From positions 186,001-250,000 of the forward strand of contig CAVZEU010000005.1 of assembly GCA_963774415.1 (NCBI GenBank): 64,000 bases of DNA, written 5' to 3'. The notes under the pieces were generated by a model. It was not told the origin of the DNA. It did no database searches and saw only the letters and a program-made list of their open reading frames with translations. The stretch comes from SZUA-36 sp963774415 (GTDB lineage Bacteria; Pseudomonadota; Gammaproteobacteria; Xanthomonadales; SZUA-36). Positions 36,966 through 44,858 of this stretch are shown here, one piece after another (positions within the stretch are counted from its first letter, which is position 1; each line of letters starts with the position of its first letter). A program made the translations under genes and the position numbers.

Positions 36966-37859
36966 GTGGGCTACTGGGTTTTCGTCGCATTGGCGCTGGC
37001 GGCCATCGCCGCCGCGCTGGTGGTGCCGCATTACCGTCTGAAAAGGGCTGTCGAGGCGCCGTTTCCGGATGCCTGGGTCGCGATTCTCGAGCGCAACATC
37101 GCCGTTTACCGAAAGCTGCCAGAAGACCTGCGTCTGCAGTTGCGCAGGCTGATCAAGCAATTCCTGCACCAGAAGCATTTCAGCGGCGCCGGCGGCCTGC
37201 AGATGAACGACGAGATCCGCCTCACCATCGCGGCCGAGGCCTGCATGCTGCTGCTGAACCGCAAAACCAACGTCTATCCCGCGCTGCGCTATATCATCGT
37301 CTACCCCGCCGCCTTCGTCGTTGAACACGAAGAGATCGACGAGGCCGGCATCGTCAGCGAGGGGCGCAAGGGCCTTTTGGGGGAGTCCTGGAGCAACGGC
37401 AAAGTCATCCTGGCCTGGGACGACGTGCTGCACGGCTCGCGCAATTTCGTCGACGGCGAGAACGTGGTGCTGCACGAATTCGCCCACCAGCTGGACAGCG
37501 AGTCCGGCAGCGTCAACGGCGCCCCGATACTGGGCGCCAATGGCCTACGCACGTGGGCAACGACATTTACAGAAGAATTCAGCGAACTGCAGCAAGACGC
37601 CTGGCACGGCAAACGCTCACTTCTCGATCATTACGGCGCGACCAACCCGGCGGAGTTCTTCGCGGTGGCCACCGAAACGTTTTTCGAAAAGCCGGCGCAG
37701 ATGGCGCAGCACCACGCCGAGCTGTTCGAGGTGCTCAAGGGCTACTACCGGGTCGACCCGAGGGAGTGGCACGCTGATGAAAGGTTAAAAGGGATCAGAG
37801 TAAAGCACCAGAGTGAAGAGTTAGAGGCCGAGCATAACTACCTTGGCGCTTTACTCTGA
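36966..37859 (+). CDS. MtfA-like M90 zinc peptidase
   Basis: A 297-residue peptidase of the M90/MtfA type, with an N-terminal membrane helix (WVFVALALAAIAAALVV). The zinc motif is NVVLHEFAHQLDSESG, and the third ligand lies in NPAEFFAVATETFFEKP. E. coli MtfA, the reference member, acts on the glucose regulator Mlc and is a metallo-aminopeptidase. The GTG start at 36966 follows GGGAG. The natural end seems to be near PREWHADER: the last 22 or so codons (from about 37790) are encoded by a dispersed intergenic repeat and so are not conserved protein. Confidence 0.88.
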   Translation: MGYWVFVALALAAIAAALVVPHYRLKRAVEAPFPDAWVAILERNIAVYRKLPEDLRLQLRRLIKQFLHQKHFSGAGGLQMNDEIRLTIAAEACMLLLNRKTNVYPALRYIIVYPAAFVVEHEEIDEAGIVSEGRKGLLGESWSNGKVILAWDDVLHGSRNFVDGENVVLHEFAHQLDSESGSVNGAPILGANGLRTWATTFTEEFSELQQDAWHGKRSLLDHYGATNPAEFFAVATETFFEKPAQMAQHHAELFEVLKGYYRVDPREWHADERLKGIRVKHQSEELEAEHNYLGALL

Positions 37860-37860
37860 C
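37791..37860. repeat. TCAGAGTAAAG-family repeat, copy 1
   Basis: The element runs from GATCAGAGTAAAGC to GCGCTTTACTCTGAC and its ends are inverted. It overlaps the 3' end of the M90 gene and supplies its stop codon. Similar elements occur at 44616-44687 and 47781-47899, and a diverged one at 38948-39033. Confidence 0.75.
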
Positions 37861-37887
37861 GCACGTTACGCCCTTCCCAGCGACGCG

Positions 37888-37928
<41 letters not shown>

Positions 37929-37959
37929 CGCTAACGGCGACCGGCGGTGACCCCGCCAC

Positions 37960-38019
37960 TTCTGACCCCAACTCTTCTGACCCCAACTCTTCTGGCCCCA
38001 ACTCTTCTGACCTACAACT
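37960..38019. repeat. 15-bp tandem repeat, four units
   Basis: Four 15-base units of the form TTCTGACCCCAACTC follow each other without spacers; the third has one change and the fourth several. The unit shares TCTGACCCC with the end of the dispersed repeat family. It reaches the 3' end of the SRPBCC gene. Confidence 0.8.
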
Positions 38020-38527
38020 TTAAGATGCGCTCATGGACTTTGGCGTTAGCGGCGCCATCAACGAATACAACCCCAGCGTAATCCGCGCACCGAGCGTGAC
38101 CTTGCCCGTTTCGACGAAGGCCTTGAAGTTCTTGACGATGAATTGCGAACCCTGGCCCATGCACTTTTCGCTCTTGGAGCCGGCCAGGACTAGTTCCGTG
38201 ATCAAGGAAAACTCCGTGCCGCCGTCTTTCTTTCAGCATGTAGGTCACTTGTGACGGCGGATCGGGCAACGCGGTGAGCCGAAAACTGTGAACCAGCCGG
38301 TGCGGAGGATCCATCTCGAGAATCTTGCCGATGACCGCAACGGTTTTGCCATTGTTCGAAACCATGCGATAGGCGTTACCCGCAGCCATTTCCCTAGTAT
38401 CCCAATTGGAATTCCAGAAGAAGGGACGCGGGGCTGTTGTGGCTACCAGTTCTGACCACACGCGGTCGATCGGCGCATCAATCATCACACGATAGACCTG
38501 CTTTTCAGCGTATTTCTTGTCATCCAT
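38020..38527 (-). CDS. SRPBCC-family protein (one frameshift)
   Basis: About 168 residues after correction. The N-terminus KQVYRVMIDAPIDRVWSELVAT and FFWNSNWDTREMAAGNAY show the START/AHSA1-like SRPBCC fold, which binds hydrophobic ligands in a deep pocket. The frame breaks at about 38225-38230: a surplus A in a GAAAGAC stretch on the coding strand. The next frame continues EFSLITELVLAGSKSEKC and ends KSMSAS. It is four bases downstream of an ArsR-type regulator, a pairing common for this family. The 3' end abuts the 15-bp tandem repeat. Confidence 0.82.
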
Positions 38528-38531
38528 CAGA

Positions 38532-38900
38532 TCAGAGCTCCTCTTTTCTTGGCGTTTCCTGAGCATGGGTCGCTTCGCGGGCTTCGGCCAGATACTTGAT
38601 GCGCGTCAGTTGCCCCGCCCAGTAGGCGGAGTATTGAGTTGTCCAGCGCTCATGGATCATCTGGATCGGCGCAGCGTTGAAATAGAGTTCCCGCACCCTT
38701 CCGTGCTTTTCCGAAATGACCAGCCCGGCGAGTTCAAGGATGGCCAGGTGTTTCATCACTGCGATACGGCTGACGTCGAATGCGACTGCGAGGGCGCCGA
38801 CACGGATGCCGGGCTGCGCTTTGATAATATCCAGCATACGCCTGCGGCTTTGGTGAGCGAGCGCCTGAAAAACATTGTCCATGTCACGGTCGTCAAACAT
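38532..38900 (-). CDS. ArsR-family transcriptional regulator
   Basis: A 122-residue winged-helix regulator: VFQALAHQSRRRMLDIIKAQ begins the domain, VGALAVAFDVSRIAVMKHLAILELAGLV is the helix-turn-helix (shown in outline), and SEKHGRVRELYFNAAPI the wing. No metal-binding Cys pair is seen in the recognition helix, which places it in the group that travels with SRPBCC proteins rather than the metal sensors. The pair is probably one transcription unit, with autoregulation at the AT-rich stretch upstream of 38900 (CATGTAACCATACAGTTACAT contains an imperfect palindrome around GTAAC/GTTAC). Confidence 0.9.
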   Translation of the reverse strand: MFDDRDMDNVFQALAHQSRRRMLDIIKAQPGIRVGALAVAFDVSRIAVMKHLAILELAGLVISEKHGRVRELYFNAAPIQMIHERWTTQYSAYWAGQLTRIKYLAEAREATHAQETPRKEEL

Positions 38901-38947
38901 GTAACCATACAGTTACATATTAGATTGAAGTTGTCAACCATCAGACT

Positions 38948-39033
38948 TGGGGTCAAGGGTTTGGCATAAGGGTAAAGTGCCAGGGTAAATGCATTTGTAT
39001 CCCGCCAACGTGCTCTGGCGGTTACCCTGGCCC
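38948..39033. repeat. TCAGAGTAAAG-family repeat, diverged copy
   Basis: GGGGTCAAGGG and GGGTAAAGTGCCAGGGTAA at the left face CGGTTACCCTGGCCC at the right. The arms CCAGGGTAA (38980-38988) and TTACCCTGG (39022-39030) are exact inverted repeats. It lies between the convergent-free space of the ArsR and HD genes. Confidence 0.6.
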
Positions 39034-39038
39034 GTAAA

Positions 39039-39733
39039 TCACAGCGTCTTATACCCGTCCGTTTGTTCTGCCAGGTTGTTTAGAAATGACTTCAGCGCAT
39101 CGCGCCGAGCCGGCATCATCGCCCTGCCGGCGGGGGAGAGGATTCGACTGGGTGCCTTCTCGAGATTGTCCTGCAGCATCTTGACCGCCTTCGGCCCGTC
39201 GGGCGTGCCGCCTTTCGGGTCCACCAGCGAGAAGATCCGCGCGATGCCGATCGCGCCGAGCCAGTCGAGCGCGTCCGCGTCATGCAGGTAGAGCGCCTCC
39301 GGGTCTTGCGGGTCGCGGAAGTACATGTGGGTGCGAATGGCGGATTGCACCTTGGCCAGCTTCTCCATCGGGAACCCGGCATCACGCAGAATATCGGGCA
39401 CCACCTCGACCGCCACGTCCTGGTGGTCCCTGCCCGGCTCTTTCCACGGCGAGAACCCGGCGATGTCGTGTAGGTAAGCCGCGGCGAAAAGAACGTCGTC
39501 ATCGAGCGCGACCTTGTCCTCGGCGGCCAGCTTGCGCGCGAGTTCGTAATCGCGCTGGCAATGGCTGTAGCCCCACGCCGGGTGCTTGAAATGCTCGGCG
39601 GCGAAATGCTGTATCGTGGCACGCCACGGGGCCGGGGCCGCATCTACCCTCCGGCCGCCGAGGCGGCCGCGGACATGAGGAGCAGGATCGTCAGGATAAT
39701 CGTGCGGTACGGTGTGGGTATGGTGAGCAGCAT
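39039..39733 (-). CDS. Exported HD-domain hydrolase (one frameshift)
   Basis: About 231 residues after correction. The signal peptide MLLTIPTPYRTIILTILLLM begins at ATG 39733 with GGAGAA upstream and is followed by an early TAG. One missing G in the GGAGGG near 39645 would join it to VDAAPAPWRATIQHFAAEHF. The HD domain reads HPAWGYSHCQRDYELARKL, then AAYLHDIAGFSP (metal His-Asp), GRDHQDVAVEVVPDILRD, and LYLHDADALDWLGAIGIARI. HD proteins are metal-dependent phosphohydrolases; a periplasmic one is unusual. Its 5' end marks the border of the low-GC island. Confidence 0.82.
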
Positions 39734-39879
39734 GATTTTGTTCTCCATTATTCTTCTTGTTGCGCTTGGCGTACCAGCTTTTTGGATATTAGAGGTCTTC
39801 CACGAGGTCATTATGCACTTTGATCAAGATTTATACTAAGCAGAGGTCGGTAGACTGCCTTGTAGTATATGAACGTTTA

Positions 39880-41170
39880 ACGATTTATATTTGTTATGTA
39901 TGAGTAATCGCTACATCTCCTGCAACTCTCCATCAGCGCTTCGCAGTACAAAGCGGTACTGACTGAATCGCGCTTCTAGCAATACCTTAATGGAATGTGC
40001 ATGTGTGTTGTGTTTAGCAAGACTTTTTGAATTTGCTTATTTCTCCTTTTGCAAATGTTCTGCATAGCTTTTTTTTCAGATTCAAGGTCTGCTTCGTATG
40101 AGTGAATCCTTCGACTATAGCTTCGACTAGAAGCTTAGACTCATTCCCAGTTAAGTAGATCTAGAGCGACTCTGTAGTATCGCCCTTGTTTTTTTGAGAA
40201 TCTGCGATGGTATTGAGCTTTATTATCGAGTCTATCGATGGAACCTCAGATACGGAAACTCCTCACTCTGCGAATCTTTTCCATCTTTTAGGCTCAACTT
40301 GGACATTGCGATGGCATCGTTCGTTGAGAGCGCCTCTCGTTCTCCGTTTTTTCCTGATATCTGATTTGAATTTCTCTATGCAGGCAGGCTGAAATGTTTT
40401 GGTCCTTTGCTCTCATGATAGATCGATCCGCTGTTCTTCTTTTCTCTTGTATCGCTATGTGCAGACAACTGCGCCGAGTGCAACTTTCTTCTTTTCACTG
40501 ATCGTATCTAAAGGTAGAGATTCAGCTAACCACTCTTCAATAGCAAGTTCCTGAACTTCTCCTTGCAACTGCATGTATCTGTTCAGCTTTTTTTAGAGTC
40601 TCTTTTAGTTGTTGATTTAACTCCTCAATCACTTTTTCTCTTTCTAGTATTTTTATTAGAACTTTTTCTCTTCTTCTATGCGAACTTTTTGTCTTTGCTT
40701 TGAAAACACATGTGAGAGTTTGCTCTCATTTTCAACCTCAAGCGTCTCCTTAAGCTTAGCCTTTTCTCTCGCAGTTCTTCAACTTCCGATTTTGTTTTGT
40801 TTAATTCTCTTAGTTAAGTAGATTTTTCTTTTAACTCCTGCTCTATTAACTTCAATATGTCCACTTGCTATTCTCGCGCATTCTGCTACCGATTTTTTAT
40901 AACGCTTTATTTCCTAATACCCTTCTTGATCCCTTTTGCTATTTTCTGAGTTACTGTTCTGACTGGGCTTCAAGCGTCTTAGCTCTTTGCTTCAGAGATT
41001 CCTCTGTACTCTAATTTTTCCTTTTCTTTGGATAATTCTGCGTTGTATTTTTTTCTAAGCTCTTCTCAAGTTGAGTGTACAGAATATCTTGAACGTCAAA
41101 TTCGAAGCCACATTTGGGACACTTGATCGTTTTGCTTTCTGAGGCGTAGTATTCTTCACTATATGGTCTA
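39880..41170 (-). pseudogene. DUF2130-domain gene remnant
   Basis: Fragments in changing frames match the DUF2130 order. The N-terminal zinc-ribbon-like part is KTIKCPKCGFEFDVQDIL (about 41080-41135). A long Lys/Glu coiled coil follows (VEELREKAKLKETLEVENES). The core signature is LQGEVQELAIEEWLAESLPL (about 40490-40560), then GSIYHES, and near the end KQIQKVLLNTTHMH (about 40010). Frame changes occur every 50 to 150 bases, so no product is possible as written. Function of the family is unknown. It lies downstream of the OLD remnant, in the same direction. Confidence 0.7.
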
Positions 41171-41289
41171 TTCTGAGATTAATTCGTTAACGTTGAAAGT
41201 AAATTCTTCCAGAGTGGGAATACTAAGACATCGACAGTGAACCGCTTCTATAATGTGCCGCATCCAGTGGAGCGCTTTAGAGTCTCTCT

Positions 41290-43061
41290 CGGATTAATTT
41301 CAGTCGATCCGCGACTCTCTGTCTAATTTGAGCAGATTCCGCCGCCCCTCGTGCATCCTAGATTCTGTCTCGATCTTCTCGTGCCAAACAGCCCGAGTCG
41401 GATGGATTTGCGTATTAAGAAAGTCTTCGATGTTTTCAGTGACCAGTCTCTGCAACCTTTTGTTAGATTGTGCCCCTTCCCCCGAAGATGCATCCCCGTG
41501 GGACAGGGAGAAAGTTAGAATTTTCGATCCGTTGATAATAATCGCTGGTCTGTGAATGTATTTCTTCCCCTCTGCTGTGAGAATGACCACACCTTTTTCA
41601 GCAACGTAAGTTCGATTAATTCTGCATCGCCCGGATCGCTGCTGCATCGCCGACACCCTCACAACCAGTGCAACGATCGCAGAAGAGCTCTCGCTCACTA
41701 TGTTTCATTACGTGCGGGATTTTTCTAATTCGGCGTACATTTCTTCTGGATCTCGCTCCACAATATTGCAGTTCAACAGTAACACGCTAGCTCAAAGTGA
41801 GTTCTGTCGCTTTCTTAATTTCATCAAAGGGTTAACTGTTTTCTATCGATGCGGACTGAATCTATCTCTCAAGTCCGCGGAATTCAGCGAATGTATACAT
41901 CGATAGCTTGCCGCTTCGGTTCGCATAAAATGTCGATAGAGTTCAACAGACATCAATACTTAAATGGTGTAACGACTTAAGAGAGATCGAGATCTAGCAC
42001 AGGCATTTCAATTACCGAGATCTAGTCATGCTGCGTCACCGATTTCTCATCCTCGTCTTCATTGTTTACATCACTTTGAGCTTCTACGTTAGTCACTGTC
42101 AGCAGCTGTAGAAGAGCCAAGTTCAACGCCCTTTGCGCTCCATGTCCTACATAACCAATCGGACAACTGATTTGTCTTCGACTAAAGATGCGAACGTCTT
42201 TGGCATTTTTATTTCAGGCGCGTTACATCGCCAGATGAGACAGCGACCTCTACCCCTGGTGAGTACTCAGTTAGTTTTTGAGAAATTAATACAGATAAAT
42301 CCTGGAGTTCTTTCAAATTGTCAGTGTTATAAACTTCAGCGACTTTTGTTTTGAACTCCTCGTTTAACTCCTGAACATCCTTTCTTTCACTAACTGCCCT
42401 AGTGACAAGAAGGTCAATCATCTGTAAAAAAGCGCCTTTCTAGCCGTCTCCGACGACGCATCACGGACCGCCGGATTTAGTACAAATCTTGTATTTTATC
42501 TAGCTTTCCTCCTCCGATGTTCTTAGGGCCAAGAAACTGTTGCTCTTTCTGAAACACCTCCAGCAAGTCAGGATTTGCTTCCTCAAACGCAAGCATCAAA
42601 GCATCAGCATCCGCTTGGTTTCCTACCGTTTCAGTAAACCCAGGTAACTCACCTGAAGAAATAAGCTCGTTTAATTTGGTTCTTTTAGGAACAGCACCTA
42701 GATTCCGTATCTCATGAAAAACGGGATATTCCTTTGCATTTCCGAAATATTTGACTCCACCTGGCGTAATAATTTTAGAAACTGTGAGTTTTTCGCTAGC
42801 TATTTGTGATGAGAACTCGGTTTTCTCTTCTTCAGTTAAAGAGGCAAAGGTTAGCCTTATTTTGATTTCGTTATTCATATCTTGAGCGAAGTAATCAAAC
42901 TCAGAAAAATGCTTACTGACATCAAAAAATGCATCAAGCGCGTTGAGTACAGTTGACTTGCCAGTGCTGTTTCTTCCTACCAGGGCAACAAGCGTGGGGC
43001 ACGTCACTTCTATTTCCCTTATCGACCTATAGTTTTCTATGTGTATCGATTCAATAAACAT
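41290..43061 (-). pseudogene. OLD-family ATP-dependent nuclease remnant
   Basis: An intact 5' part (42477-43061, 194 residues) holds the ABC-type ATPase start FIESIHIENYRSIREIEV and Walker A LVGRNSTGKSTVLNALDAFF. It stops at TAG/TAA, but the protein continues in other frames: DLLVTRAVSERKDVQELNEE, then YVGHGAQRALNLALLQLL (about 42110), and a TOPRIM-like end HRPAIIINGSKI with RLQRLVTENIEDFLNTQIHP (41300-41698). This is the layout of OLD-type ATPase-nucleases, a family that includes phage-defence proteins such as GajA. As given the gene is broken in at least four places. Confidence 0.75.
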
Positions 43062-43374
43062 CTTTCACAATCCAACTTTGTTCTTTTTGTACGGTTCATA
43101 TCCGCAAACAAAACCCCCGACACCCCTCCCGCCAAGCGAGAGAAATCCCGAGGGTTCTCTGGATATGAAATGCACGTCCCCTTCCTTATCTACTTGTTGT
43201 TAAAGTCCTTTTTCTTTATATCGACTCAACTCATTTTCCGATACTACACCATAATTCACCGCGACTCACGCTGCGGCCCATCCTTCAAGCGGTGCACAAG
43301 CCCCGCCCCTTTTGCCAACCGTACAAGTTCTGCGTTAGGCTTTGCTGCCACTTGGCGGCTCCGGAGAAAGCCCC
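43062..43374. other. Right border of the low-GC island
   Basis: The first part is AT-rich and should contain the promoter of the OLD-type gene. Around 43285 the composition returns to the GC-rich level. There is no supported gene. Confidence 0.4.
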
Positions 43375-43951
43375 ATGATCAGCAAAATTCTGCTCGCACT
43401 GCTGTCCAGCCTGCTGCTGGCAACAGCGGCCAACGCCGCCGAGTTCACGGCCGACGGCCACATGCTGCGCCCGGACATCAAGGACTGGCGCTTCCTCGGC
43501 GCCTCGCTCGTCATAGGTGTCATACGAGAGACGTCCTTGATGTCGCACATCCGGCGACTTCCAGGTCGTTTTGATGGAACCGGGCGCCTATGGCTACTTC
43601 CTCAAGAACGGCCAATACCCCGAGGGCGCCATGTTCGCGCTGCTGTTTTACGACTCCAAAAACCAGATCTCGATCAACCGCTCGGGTTTCGTCATGGGCG
43701 ATATGAAATCCTTCGAAATCCACCTGAAGGATGCCTCGAAGTCGCCCAACGGCCACGTGTTCTATTTCTTCAACGGGGATGCAAAGACCGCCGCCGCCAT
43801 CAAACCGGCCGACAATGACTGCACCAAGTGCCACCTGGAGAACGGCGCATTCGATGGCACCTTCGCCCAGTTTTACCCGGCCATCCGCAAATTGATCTCG
43901 GCAGACGATCTCAAACGGGCGCTGGAAAAGGGCAAGGACGGCTTCGAGTAG
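43375..43951 (+). CDS. Cytochrome P460-like protein (frameshifted)
   Basis: The start MISKILLALLSSLLLATAANA is a signal peptide, preceded by GGAGAAAG. FTADGHMLRPDIKDWRFLGASL follows, then the frame is lost between about 43515 and 43565. The other frame continues DFQVVLMEPGAYGYFLKNGQ, MFALLFYDSK and ends with the heme motif CTKCHLENGAFDGTFAQFYP. This order is that of the cytochrome P460 family, in which a lysine-crosslinked c-heme oxidises hydroxylamine or related N-compounds; the crosslinking Lys cannot be assigned with certainty. The nearby NnrS gene may point to nitrogen-oxide chemistry. Confidence 0.75.
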
Positions 43952-44030
43952 GGCGGCGGGTTTCGGGCCGACGGGGCCGAGGATCTGCTTCGAAACTTCC
44001 CCTGTACCGCAGGCCGCCCTATGCCGCAGA

Positions 44031-44048
44031 CTGTCAGTACTGACAGTA
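44031..44048. promoter_or_regulatory. 18-bp perfect palindrome with CTGT-N8-ACAG core
   Basis: ACTGTCAGTACTGACAGT is self-complementary and has the same core spacing as the LexA box at 410-429, but a GC-richer centre. It lies 73 bases upstream of the NTF2-like gene. It may be a weak LexA site, another operator, or part of a transcript-end hairpin. Confidence 0.45.
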
Positions 44049-44088
44049 CCCCCGCCCGGCAGCCAGTGGTATTTATGATCGAGAATCA

Positions 44089-44107
44089 ATAATGATCATC
44101 ATTTGCA
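44089..44107 (+). promoter_or_regulatory. Fur-box-like sequence
   Basis: AATAATGATCATCATTTGC matches the 19-base Fur consensus at 15 positions and lies 13 bases before the ATG of the NTF2-like gene, where Fur would block initiation. Confidence 0.5.
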
Positions 44108-44120
44108 ACAGGGGTAAACA

Positions 44121-44594
44121 ATGAAAAGCAAAATACTGGGTTTGATCGGCATGAGCGTACTGGCCGCGGGCAGCGTGAACGCAGCCACTTCTGACGAACA
44201 GGCGGTTAAGGACGCCTCCGCACAATTCTACGTGGCGCTCAATATCATGTTCACCGGCGATGCCGCACCGATGGAGGCCGTCTGGTCACACGCCGACGAT
44301 GTCACCTACATGGGGCCCGGCGGCGAATCGCTCATCGGCTGGGCGCCGATACGCGACAGTTGGCGCAACACCGCCGCGATGAAACTCGGCGGCAAGGTCG
44401 AGCCTTCCGGGCTGCACATCACCCTGGGCCAGGACATTGCCGTCGCCACCCTGACCGAGGTGGGGGAAAACACCAATACGGACATGCAGGCGCAGCGGGT
44501 TTCCATTCGCGCGACCAATGTTTTCCGCAAGGAAGACGGGGCGTGGAAAATGATTCACCACCACACCGATTCACTGCCGTTCTTGGACAAATGA
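44121..44594 (+). CDS. Exported NTF2/SnoaL-like protein
   Basis: A 157-residue protein with a signal peptide (LGLIGMSVLAAGSVNAA). The mature part is an NTF2-like cone fold: DASAQFYVALNIMFTGDAAPMEAVW, YMGPGGESLIGWAPIRDSW and the closing strand RATNVFRKEDGAWKMIHHHTD, as in SnoaL/DUF4440-type proteins. Such domains bind small ligands or catalyse simple isomerisations; no function can be assigned. A Fur-box-like site directly upstream suggests iron control. Confidence 0.85.
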   Translation: MKSKILGLIGMSVLAAGSVNAATSDEQAVKDASAQFYVALNIMFTGDAAPMEAVWSHADDVTYMGPGGESLIGWAPIRDSWRNTAAMKLGGKVEPSGLHITLGQDIAVATLTEVGENTNTDMQAQRVSIRATNVFRKEDGAWKMIHHHTDSLPFLDK

Positions 44595-44615
44595 ATAGCA
44601 TCGGGGCAAGAGTTG

Positions 44616-44687
44616 GGGTCAGGGTAAATAGTTAGAGCAAACACGATCGCCACCCGCCAACCTTCACCGGCACTTTACCCTGACCTC
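44616..44687. repeat. TCAGAGTAAAG-family repeat, copy 3
   Basis: GGGGTCAGGGTAAATAG on the left and CGGCACTTTACCCTGACC on the right are inverted, with G in place of A in the core. It lies between the NTF2-like gene and the large metallopeptidase gene. Confidence 0.7.
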
Positions 44688-44858
44688 TTAACCAAACCGC
44701 GATAAGCCACGCAGGGCTTCGCTTTCGTCGTTTTTTCGCAACACTTTCGCATCTCTTTCGATACAGCCGGCCAACAGCGCCATTATAAGTAGCTACTGGC
44801 TTTGCAAAATAAAGGCCATCGGCCCGAATCTGACAAGCCCACCAGGATGGTACTCGAT

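Larger units (their letters stand above)
39740..43285. other. Low-GC island
   Basis: From just upstream of the HD gene to about 43285 the sequence is visibly AT-rich, with many T-runs and almost no long open frame, unlike both flanks. It contains minus-strand remains of a DUF2130 gene and an OLD-family ATPase/nuclease gene. No transposase, integrase, tRNA or direct repeat was found at its edges. Confidence 0.8.

Noticed and set aside
37960..38019. Possible CRISPR-like array
   Set aside because: The 15-bp units are directly joined without spacers, so it is a simple tandem repeat.
40207..40392. Plus-strand frame of 61 codons in the low-GC island
   Set aside because: It is antisense to the DUF2130 remnant, whose conserved segments are on the minus strand.
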